From: an uncultured Apibacter sp.
GTDB taxonomy: Bacteria; Bacteroidota; Bacteroidia; Flavobacteriales; Weeksellaceae
Direction of reading: 5' to 3'
Assembly: GCA_945280365.1 (NCBI GenBank)
Contig: CALYQD010000005.1
Span: 1 to 64,000 of the forward strand
Length of the DNA: 64,000 bases
The notes under the pieces are model-generated. The model ran no database searches. It was not told the DNA's origin and was given only the letters and a program-made list of their open reading frames with translations. The position numbers were made by a program, and so were the translations under genes. Each line of letters starts with the position of its first letter. Position 1 is the first letter of the stretch. This document shows, in pieces, positions 56,939-64,000 of the stretch.

Positions 56939-57979
56939 ATGGTTGATATGAGTAAAAATTGGAAAATAATACTAATATTTTATATTTTAATTTTATCTAT
57001 AACAGAGGGTAAAACTCAAGTACAAAGACATCGTACAACAACTCTTATGGGGTGTCGTTTTGATTTTACAGTAATTGCGGAAGATTCATTACAGGCAGAA
57101 AAATACATTGATCAGGCCATAGATGAGGTTGTTCGTATTGATAATTTGATTTCCGATTGGAAATCGGAATCTCAAATATCAAAAGTAAATCAAAATGCAG
57201 GAATACGACCGGTTAAAGTCGATCGAGAAGTTTTAGAGCTAACACGAAGGGCTATATATATATCAGAAATTACCCATGGTGCTTTTGACATAAGTTTTGC
57301 GGCAATAGATAAGATCTGGAAATTTGATGGTTCCATGAAGCATGTACCTTCGCCGAGTCAAATAAAAAAATCAATAAAAAAAATAGGATATAAAAATATT
57401 ATCTTAGATACCATAAATTCGACCATTTTTTTAAAATTACCCGGCATGAAAATCGGATTCGGATCGATAGGTAAGGGGTATGCTGCCGATAAGGCTAAAG
57501 AAGTATTGGCATATAAAAAAGTTAAAGCAGGAATCATCAATGCTTCAGGAGATATAAGCGTATGGGGAAGCCGAATGAATAGAGAAAATTGGAAAATTGG
57601 AATTGTGAACCCTTTCATCCCTTCAGATATTATTGGAGCTTTTAGCCTTAAAGAAGAATGCGTCACTACTTCAGGATCATATGAAAAATTTGTAGAACTT
57701 GAAGGGAAAAGATATTCTCATATTATCGATCCCCGAACCGGATATCCGGTAAAAGGAATTTTGAGTGTTAGTGTTGTAGGACCTAAAACCGAAATGGCAA
57801 ACGGGTTCAGTACTTCTATTATGGTTTTAGGAACGCAAAAAGGCATAGAGCTGATCAATCATTTTCCAGATTATGGATGCCTTATTATTACAGATGAAGG
57901 AGAATTAATAAAATCGAAAAATTTTAATACAAAAATAGAATTATACGATTCGGAAATAAAGCCAACATCCAAATCTTAA
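56939..57979 (+). CDS. apbE: FAD:protein FMN transferase (ApbE)
   Basis: The 346-residue protein has an N-terminal signal sequence (IILIFYILILSITEGKTQ) and the ApbE fold: TTLMGCRFDFTVIAEDSLQA, FDISFAAIDKIWKFDG, FGSIGKGYAADKAKEVL, GIINASGDISVWG and YSHIIDPRTGYPVKGI. It attaches FMN to Ser or Thr of exported proteins. An internal ATG at 56948 is an alternative start. It ends the redox segment, and the DUF2271 protein two genes upstream is the only protein here with a matching target sequence. It overlaps the convergent gene by 4 bases. Confidence 0.94.
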   Translation: MVDMSKNWKIILIFYILILSITEGKTQVQRHRTTTLMGCRFDFTVIAEDSLQAEKYIDQAIDEVVRIDNLISDWKSESQISKVNQNAGIRPVKVDREVLELTRRAIYISEITHGAFDISFAAIDKIWKFDGSMKHVPSPSQIKKSIKKIGYKNIILDTINSTIFLKLPGMKIGFGSIGKGYAADKAKEVLAYKKVKAGIINASGDISVWGSRMNRENWKIGIVNPFIPSDIIGAFSLKEECVTTSGSYEKFVELEGKRYSHIIDPRTGYPVKGILSVSVVGPKTEMANGFSTSIMVLGTQKGIELINHFPDYGCLIITDEGELIKSKNFNTKIELYDSEIKPTSKS

Positions 57980-59112
57980 GTACAGACTAAACTTTGAAAC
58001 AAGTTTATCCATTTTTCCATAATTGTATCGGGTGAATAACGAAGTACATTTTGAGAGGCAGCTCTTCCTAAAAGTTTTCTAATTTTGTCATTTTCAATTA
58101 AATAAGAAATTTTTTCGACAAAAATTTCTTTATTATTGAAAGGAACTAACAATCCATCTATTCCATCACAAATGATTTCTTTTGGTCCGCTTTTACAGTT
58201 ATAAGAAATCGGGGGGACTCCATGAGACATGGTTTCAATCAATGTCAATGGAAAACCTTCATATTTGGAAGTCATTACGTAAATTGAACTTTCGAGTAAA
58301 ACTGAGCTTATATCTGAAATCGCTGGATAAATTTTAATACTGGAATCTAAATTTAGGCTCTTAATCTTTTTTTTAAGCTCCTTCTCTTTCTCTCCATTTC
58401 CATAAATTACTAATTTCCAATCAGGATATTTTTGCGCTATTATTTTCCATATATCAATAAGATGATCGAACTGTTTTTGTTGGTTCAATCTACCTAAACT
58501 AATCACTTTTTTATTAGTAAGAGAAGCATAGTTCTCCGGGATTAGGGTAAGTGGATTCTCGATAACTTCAAGATTGGTTAAATATTCACCCCATGATTTT
58601 TTATCTTCATGGGTTAAAACTACAAAACGATCAAAATGTTTAACAATATCATAATCTTTTTTACGATATAAATAAGTGATAATTCTACCCAGATAATATT
58701 TATCTAGTTTTGAATAATATTGTGCTCGTTTATATTTTGCAAAATGACGTTCTATAATTTTTTTACTTCCATCTTTGAGCTCATAAATATACTTTGAGTA
58801 TTTGCAAAATGTAGATATTGCTATATCCGGCTTAATTTCTTCAAAAAGTTTAGCAATAGTTTGGAGGAAAATTTTTTTATTTTTATTAAAATTAATATGT
58901 TTTATTATTCCATTTTCCTTTTCAAAATCCAAATTTAAATAATGAAATTTAATACGAGAATCAAAATGAAAGAAAGGTTTTTCAGAGGAGGGATATATTA
59001 CCACAATATGTACTTCATAGCCCTTATTAACAAGATAGTTTGATTTAAGAGAAATAACACGTTCTATGCCTCCGGAATTATGAATGTTACCAATACAATA
59101 TGCAATTTTCAT
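57976..59112 (-). CDS. Glycosyltransferase family 4
   Basis: The 378-residue enzyme (MKIAYCIGNIHNSGGIERVI) has the GT-B fold of GT4, with KVISLGRLNQQKQFDHLIDI opening the donor domain and YVMTSKYEGFPLTLIETMSH, the ExxxxxxxE-type motif. It probably builds a surface polysaccharide or lipopolysaccharide. A frame 14 codons longer exists, but the family starts at the ATG at 59112. It stands alone and converges with apbE. Confidence 0.88.
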   Translation of the reverse strand: MKIAYCIGNIHNSGGIERVISLKSNYLVNKGYEVHIVVIYPSSEKPFFHFDSRIKFHYLNLDFEKENGIIKHINFNKNKKIFLQTIAKLFEEIKPDIAISTFCKYSKYIYELKDGSKKIIERHFAKYKRAQYYSKLDKYYLGRIITYLYRKKDYDIVKHFDRFVVLTHEDKKSWGEYLTNLEVIENPLTLIPENYASLTNKKVISLGRLNQQKQFDHLIDIWKIIAQKYPDWKLVIYGNGEKEKELKKKIKSLNLDSSIKIYPAISDISSVLLESSIYVMTSKYEGFPLTLIETMSHGVPPISYNCKSGPKEIICDGIDGLLVPFNNKEIFVEKISYLIENDKIRKLLGRAASQNVLRYSPDTIMEKWINLFQSLVCT

Positions 59113-59464
59113 TAAAATTTCACTTGCTATTTTAAATATTTTAAATTGGATCAAATATATAAAATAATAATGTATAATTATATTTATAAATTATATAATA
59201 GGGATAAATATATAGTTGAGTGTTTTAATAAATATCACAGAAAATAATTATATACAAGCTTACCTAATATATTTTTTATAAGTTCACGAATACCTTTTAT
59301 TTGATACCAAAGTGCATAAATATTAATAATATTTTTATAAGTAAATGTCAGGAAGTTTCGGCATTAAATTAAGATTATATACTAATTATTCATTCATGGA
59401 AAAATTTATATCTAAAGATATGATATCGTAAAATCGTATGAAATAAAAAAGATTTAAAATTAGC
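59113..59464. other. Intergenic region without a gene
   Basis: About 350 very AT-rich bases lie between the glycosyltransferase start and the aldo/keto reductase stop. Nothing with coding, RNA or repeat character is visible. It should hold the glycosyltransferase promoter, but I find no clear TAnnTTTG element near the start. Confidence 0.5.
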
Positions 59465-60322
59465 TTATTTAATCCCTTTTTTTGCAAAATATTCTAAAAA
59501 ATGGTCAGGATGGGCACCAGTTCGGTCGTTACAATCTAAAGAATCTATTCTCTTAATATCTTCATCACTTAAATGAAAGTCGAAAACATTAGCATTAGAA
59601 ATAATTCTATCCTTATTGGTACTTTTAGGAATGGTAACAACTCCTTTTTGCAAATCCCATCTTATAATAATTTGTGCGACGTTTTTATTATATTTTTTAG
59701 CTATTTCTAGAAGTAAAGGATCGTTGAATAAGGCACCCCGTTTTAATGGAGACCATGCTTCATACTGAATTTTATTTTTCTTACAAAAATCGAGTAGGTC
59801 TTGTTGAACTAGGCTAGGATGAAATTCCATTTGGTTAACCATGGGCATCGTCTGCCCTAAATCGATGATTTTCTGGATATGATGTTGTAAAGAATTACAT
59901 AATCCTATAGCACGTATTCTTCCAGCTTTATATAATTCTTCCATCGCTTTCCATGCCTCCAAATAATAATCAGGATGCGGCCAATGGATTAAATATAAAT
60001 CCAAATATTCAAGACCTAGTTTTTCCATGGATTCTTCGAAAGCTTTGAAAGTATCTTCGTATTTTTGTCGGCTAAACCATATTTTTGTGGTAACAAAAAT
60101 TTCCTCTCTAGGTATAGAAGCTGTTTTTATAGCTTTACCTACACCTTCTTCATTATAATAATAAGCGGCCGTATCAACATGTCGATATCCCGCATCTAAA
60201 GCATCATGAATAGCATTGATAACTTCCTGCCCTCCATCTGCTTTATATACGCCTAATCCCAAATAAGGCATTTTAACACCATTAGATAAAGTAGTAGTTC
60301 CAGAAATATCTGTAATATTCAT
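59465..60322 (-). CDS. Aldo/keto reductase
   Basis: The 285-residue NADPH-dependent reductase has the AKR barrel with tetrad Asp49, Tyr54, Lys79 and His112 (HVDTAAYYYN, VTTKIW, YLIHWPHPD), and the cofactor segment GVVTIPKSTNKDRIISNANV. It resembles the 2,5-diketo-gluconate reductase / YtbE group; the substrate is unknown. It stands divergent from the MFS exporter gene. Confidence 0.92.
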   Translation of the reverse strand: MNITDISGTTTLSNGVKMPYLGLGVYKADGGQEVINAIHDALDAGYRHVDTAAYYYNEEGVGKAIKTASIPREEIFVTTKIWFSRQKYEDTFKAFEESMEKLGLEYLDLYLIHWPHPDYYLEAWKAMEELYKAGRIRAIGLCNSLQHHIQKIIDLGQTMPMVNQMEFHPSLVQQDLLDFCKKNKIQYEAWSPLKRGALFNDPLLLEIAKKYNKNVAQIIIRWDLQKGVVTIPKSTNKDRIISNANVFDFHLSDEDIKRIDSLDCNDRTGAHPDHFLEYFAKKGIK

Positions 60323-60735
60323 AATATTTTATTATAGAATTGAAAAACATTTAGGAATTATCCAACTTATTACTTTAATTTTTGATATATTTCATTAATT
60401 CACTAAAGCTCATTTCAACAGGCGGATATTCATCGTCTTTAAGTTAATACATTGTTAGATAAAAAACCATAAGTAATATAAAAAAATTTAACCTTATTTC
60501 ATTTCTTTTTTTACTTATTTTACTTAATTTGTTATTAGTAATATCTTGTTTTACTCTATTACCGTTAAATATTGATTCTTTTAAAGCAGCTAATGTATTT
60601 TTTTATTACTATAAAACTCCAAATTATATTTTCAAAATTAAATATAATTCAAATATACAATTAATTTTTTTATTTAAAAATATAATCAAAGCAATTATTT
60701 CGTATAATTTTGTTCATTATATTTTGTTGATATAG
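60323..60735. other. Intergenic region with a small minus-strand gene remnant
   Basis: On the minus strand from 60440 to 60375 a fragment reads LKDDEYPPVEMSFSELMKYI followed by KN and a stop, with stops before it. It looks like the conserved tail of a deleted gene whose family I cannot name. The rest is AT-rich; the plus-strand frame at 60529-60735 has no ATG-led coding character. Confidence 0.4.
60705..60712 (+). promoter_or_regulatory. -7 element upstream of MFS gene
   Basis: TAATTTTG matches TAnnTTTG and lies 23 bases before the MFS ATG. No -33 element is evident at the usual distance. Confidence 0.4.
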
Positions 60736-61887
60736 ATGAAAAAATCTACTATAGCTTTAGCCTTAGGTACCTTAGGATTAGGAATGTCAGAGTTTGGTAT
60801 GATGGGAATACTTCCGGATATAGCCCAAAATATGTCTATAAGTATTCCAAAAGCAGGATATTTTATTTCTGCTTATGCTATTGGCGTTGCAATAGGAGCG
60901 CCATTACTTGTTTTAATCGCCGGAAAGCTTCCTTTAAAAAGAATATTATTGTTTTTAATTCTCCTTTTCATAGTAGGAAATCTATTTTTTTCTTTATGTA
61001 CACATTATGAATTAAATTTGTTCTTTCGATTTATTTCAGGACTTCCTCATGGGGCTTATTTTGGTGTCGGATCCATTGTTGCCAGTAAACTTGCTCCTCC
61101 AGGGAAAGGAACCTCAGCAGTTTCCGGTATGATCTCAGGAATGACTATTGCTAATTTAATAGGAGTACCGTTAGGTACTTTTGTGAGTCATCATTTTTCG
61201 TGGAAAATTACCTATTTTTTAATTTCAATACTTGGAGTTTTAATTTTTCTATCAATTAGGAAATTTGTTCCAGAACTTAAGCCACTTCCTTATACGGGGT
61301 TTAAAAAACAATTTTATTTTTTGAAAAATATAAATCCTTGGCTTATCATATTGACTACTATTCTGGGAAATGGAGGAATTTTTTGTTGGTATAGTTATAT
61401 AAATCCGATTATGACTCAATCTGTAGGTTTTTCAGAAGAAGCAATGACAGGAGTGATGATGTTTGCCGGTTTAGGAATGGTAATTGGGAATATGGCAAGT
61501 GGAAAATTTTCTGACCAATATTCTCCCCAGAAAGTAGCTACTGCAACTCAGGGGCTGGCAATGGTAACCTTATTGTTATTTTTCTTTTTCGTAAATTCTC
61601 ATTTTATTTCTTTATCACTTATGTTTATATGCACCGGTTGTTTATTTGCTGTATCTGCTCCTCAACAGATTTTATTATTACATAATTCTAAAGGAGGAGA
61701 GATGCTAGGATCAGCTATGGCTCAAGTTTCTTTTAATATAGGAAATGCATTGGGTGCTTTTTTAGGAGGTATTCCCATAAGTCAACATTATCCCTATGAA
61801 TATAGTGCCTTACCCGGTGTAATATTAACAGGCATAGGATTTCTGATTTTTTTGTACTATACTAAGTTTAGATCACAAGTAGAATAA
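60736..61887 (+). CDS. MFS exporter, AraJ/DHA1-like
   Basis: The 383-residue inner-membrane transporter has twelve hydrophobic segments. The N-terminal LGLGMSEFGMMGILPDIAQN and the helix-2/3 region with LLVLIAGKLPLKRILLFLIL are typical of the DHA1 sugar or drug efflux group (AraJ, YdhP). The substrate cannot be inferred. It is convergent with the MocR-type gene, 102 bases apart. Confidence 0.88.
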   Translation: MKKSTIALALGTLGLGMSEFGMMGILPDIAQNMSISIPKAGYFISAYAIGVAIGAPLLVLIAGKLPLKRILLFLILLFIVGNLFFSLCTHYELNLFFRFISGLPHGAYFGVGSIVASKLAPPGKGTSAVSGMISGMTIANLIGVPLGTFVSHHFSWKITYFLISILGVLIFLSIRKFVPELKPLPYTGFKKQFYFLKNINPWLIILTTILGNGGIFCWYSYINPIMTQSVGFSEEAMTGVMMFAGLGMVIGNMASGKFSDQYSPQKVATATQGLAMVTLLLFFFFVNSHFISLSLMFICTGCLFAVSAPQQILLLHNSKGGEMLGSAMAQVSFNIGNALGAFLGGIPISQHYPYEYSALPGVILTGIGFLIFLYYTKFRSQVE

Positions 61888-61989
61888 AAAACATAAAAAT
61901 GAGGGTTAAATTTTATTCCAAAAAGTTGGTGAAAGGTAATAGTAAAAAATAAGAAAATATTTTATTTGCCTTTTATCTGCGAAATATTC

Positions 61990-63477
61990 CTATTCTAAAA
62001 TTTGTAAGGAATATTTAATTATTTCAATTATTTTTTTCAATTCTTCGATTGTGAAATTTCCAAACCCAAATCTCATGGCAGAGATTTTTTTGTTCTGATA
62101 AAGTAAAGATTTAGGAATAAAAAGATCCTGTTTTAGACAGATTTCCCTTAATTTCATTAGATTTATAGACGAATTCCATTGAGTCCATATGGCTAATCCA
62201 CCAGAAGGAAGTGTAAAATTTACATATTCATTCAATTGATTTTTTAATAAAGATCCTAAATAATCTCTTCTTTCTTTATAAACGGCTGAAGTTTTTCTTA
62301 AATGTCTGTGTATCTCTCCTTCTTCAATAAGTTCACCTAATGCGTATTCCATAAAAATATCGCCTTGTCTGTCAAGCATACTGGAAAATTTTTGCATTTC
62401 AGAAATAAGATTTTCGGGAGCTATGACAAAGCCCATACGAAATCCAGGGGCAAGTGATCTTCCAAATGAACCTATATATACGACCATGCCCGATGTATCA
62501 GCGCTGGCAAGAGGGAGCAGACGATTATTTTCGTAATGAAAATCGTAATCATAGTCATCTTCCAAAATTATAAAACCATAAAGTTGGGAAAGTTCCAATA
62601 ATTCTAATCGCCGACCCGCACTTAAAGGAACCGTAGTTGGGTAATGATGGTGTGGGGTTATATAAAGCATACGAATTTTTCTTTGTTCGCAAAGTTTTTT
62701 TACAGCTTCGGAAGAAATTCCTTCCTCATCTACCGGTATGGTTACAATTTCTGCTCCTACCTTTTGTAATATCATATTTGTGACAAAAAAACTTAGTTCT
62801 CCAACTAATACAACATCTTTAGGAGAAATAAGAAGTTCGGCGGCAATATAGACTCCCATTTCAATACTGCGGGTGATAAGAAGATTATTTTTTGAAATAT
62901 GCAGCCCTCGCGTTAGATTCAGAAAATTAGATAAATTATTTTTAAAATATTCACTGTGGTCAATGAAAGAATCATCTCCTTTTTTATGAAATCTTTTTCT
63001 TTTTAAGTTGGAAGAATATAAACTTGAAAGCAAGTGTATCTGCAATAAACGAGTATCAGGTATTCCATCATTCAGTGCTAAAGAACAAGTTGAAGATTCA
63101 AAAGGATTATCCAATAAATTTGATATTTTATAAGAAAATCCTGTTTTAGAAGGATATTGCGTTAAATAGTCTGTAGATACCTGTTTAATTTTTTTATTAG
63201 TATCATTAGATTTTTGTATGATAAAACTACCCTTATTAGGAAATACTTCAATCCAACCTTGCGCTTCCAATTCTTCGTATACCTTAACGATAGTATTACG
63301 ATTTACCTGAAGCAAATTTCCTAAGATACGGGTTCCCGGAAGACGAGTTCCTTTAGGTAGATATCCTCTTTGGATGGCATTAATCATCTGAGTCGTAATT
63401 TGCAGATATACAGAAATAGTTGAATTTCGATCTATTTGTATAAAACTAAGATAGTGAGTAATAACCGGACTAGCCAT
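61990..63477 (-). CDS. MocR-type regulator (GntR + aminotransferase fold), PLP lysine replaced
   Basis: The 495-residue protein has an N-terminal GntR winged helix (about 15-90, VYLQITTQMINAIQRGYLPK and NRNTIVKVYEELEAQGWIEV) and a class I aminotransferase-like domain with LEDDYDYDFHYE. In MocR/PdxR proteins the PLP-binding Lys lies in a G-(S/T)-F-S-K motif; here it reads YIGSFGRSLAPGFRMGF, so residue 340 is Arg (codon at 62458-62460). The protein may sense another ligand or no longer form the internal aldimine. It is divergent from the TonB receptor gene. Confidence 0.9.
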   Translation of the reverse strand: MASPVITHYLSFIQIDRNSTISVYLQITTQMINAIQRGYLPKGTRLPGTRILGNLLQVNRNTIVKVYEELEAQGWIEVFPNKGSFIIQKSNDTNKKIKQVSTDYLTQYPSKTGFSYKISNLLDNPFESSTCSLALNDGIPDTRLLQIHLLSSLYSSNLKRKRFHKKGDDSFIDHSEYFKNNLSNFLNLTRGLHISKNNLLITRSIEMGVYIAAELLISPKDVVLVGELSFFVTNMILQKVGAEIVTIPVDEEGISSEAVKKLCEQRKIRMLYITPHHHYPTTVPLSAGRRLELLELSQLYGFIILEDDYDYDFHYENNRLLPLASADTSGMVVYIGSFGRSLAPGFRMGFVIAPENLISEMQKFSSMLDRQGDIFMEYALGELIEEGEIHRHLRKTSAVYKERRDYLGSLLKNQLNEYVNFTLPSGGLAIWTQWNSSINLMKLREICLKQDLFIPKSLLYQNKKISAMRFGFGNFTIEELKKIIEIIKYSLQILE

Positions 63478-63496
63478 AATACTAAAACTGGTATAG

Positions 63497-63525
63497 TTGA
63501 ATCATCCGGAAAGATAGTACTTTTG
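63497..63525 (+). promoter_or_regulatory. Promoter of the right-end TonB receptor
   Basis: TTG (63497-63499), an 18-base spacer and TACTTTTG (63518-63525) fit the flavobacterial TTG-N17-23-TAnnTTTG pattern exactly. The receptor ATG is 46 bases downstream. It lies just outside the MocR start, so the regulator could act here. Confidence 0.65.
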
Positions 63526-63571
63526 CTCTAAATTTCAATTATAAATTGTTTTTAATCAAATTATATATTAT

Positions 63572-64000
63572 ATGAAACTACTGCTATCGAATGTAGCTTT
63601 ATCTATAACTTTTATATTAGCTGCACAAAACCATAAAGATTTAGGGGAAGTTGTTATAGAAGGGAAAACTCTCTCTTTACCCTTTTATAAAACTTCACAG
63701 AACGTGCAGATAATTAGTAGAGAAGAAATTGCTTCTATGCCGGCTTCCAGTATTGAAGAAGTACTTTCATATTATTCAGGAGTCGATATCAGACAAAGGG
63801 GGGCACACGGAGTACAAGCTGATATAAGTATAAGAGGAAGCTCATTCGAGCAAGTACTTATTTTAATAAATGGGGTAAGAATGAACGATAGCCAGACAGG
63901 ACATAATTCCATGAATATTCCAATAGATTTAGCCTCCATTGAAAGAATAGAAATAGTTAAAGGACCTTCAGCTCGTCGTTTTGGACAAAATGCGTATGCC
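63572..64000 (+). CDS. TonB-dependent receptor, N-terminal part
   Basis: The 143 visible residues start with a signal peptide (LLLSNVALSITFILAA) and the TonB plug: LGEVVIEGKTLSLPFYKTSQ, IEEVLSYYSGVDIRQRGAHG, DISIRGSSFEQVLILINGVR and IEIVKGPSARRFGQNAYA. There is no N-terminal carboxypeptidase-like domain, so it resembles the BtuB/iron receptor group rather than SusC. The gene runs past the window end; the substrate is unknown. Confidence 0.9.
   Translation, partial: MKLLLSNVALSITFILAAQNHKDLGEVVIEGKTLSLPFYKTSQNVQIISREEIASMPASSIEEVLSYYSGVDIRQRGAHGVQADISIRGSSFEQVLILINGVRMNDSQTGHNSMNIPIDLASIERIEIVKGPSARRFGQNAYA

Noticed and set aside
60529-60735. 68-residue plus-strand frame before the MFS gene
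   Set aside because: Hydrophobic only because of T-rich sequence, no ATG at its start, and it contains the MFS promoter candidate.

Overview
The window looks like a chromosomal segment of a low-GC member of the Bacteroidota, most likely a flavobacterium of the Weeksellaceae type (Apibacter-like is a guess). The evidence is the strongly AT-rich sequence, promoter -7 elements of the TAnnTTTG type, the absence of Shine-Dalgarno sequences, a type IX secretion cargo with a C-terminal sorting tail, an OmpA protein with thrombospondin type 3 repeats, and TonB receptors with N-terminal carboxypeptidase-like domains. No tRNA, rRNA, insertion sequence, CRISPR array or origin was recognised.

Layout. 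Positions 1-7520 are a decaying polymorphic-toxin locus. Three Rhs core ends (about 2014, 3062 and 4856) each lead into a different C-terminal toxin tip followed by a different small immunity-type gene. Orphan immunity-type genes flank them, including a SMI1/KNR4 (SUKH) gene. Every toxin part is broken or lacks a start, while the immunity-type genes are mostly intact. A secreted prolyl oligopeptidase (7528-9648) follows, then a 1.5-kb gene graveyard. Positions 11307-24818 hold the S10-spc-alpha ribosomal cluster from rplC to rplQ with secY, infA, rpmJ and rpoA. Its usual first gene, rpsJ, is not in front of rplC.

Positions 25613-46405 are housekeeping genes: ompA-like, folK, sppA, the shape operon mreB-mreC-mreD-mrdA-rodA, recG, a thioredoxin-fold lipid or thiol protein, a small membrane protein and type IX cargo, clpX, pdhB, and the group serS-sufE-glycosyltransferase 9.

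Positions 46612-57979 are the most interesting part: a divergent AraC/PchR-type regulator, a TonB receptor, two tandem DUF4374 lipoproteins, a secreted ankyrin protein, a DUF2271 protein, a PepSY membrane protein fused to flavodoxin and ferredoxin-NADP reductase domains, and an ApbE flavin transferase. The order resembles the XusABC xenosiderophore system of Bacteroides with a complete electron path added. The DUF2271 protein carries a D-x-x-T-G-A-S sequence that matches the known ApbE flavinylation motif. I infer that NAD(P)H electrons pass through the fused reductase and a covalent flavin to reduce imported ferric siderophore (or haem) in the periplasm.

The right end holds a glycosyltransferase 4, an aldo/keto reductase, an MFS exporter, a MocR-type regulator whose PLP lysine is replaced by arginine, and the start of a second TonB receptor that runs off the window.
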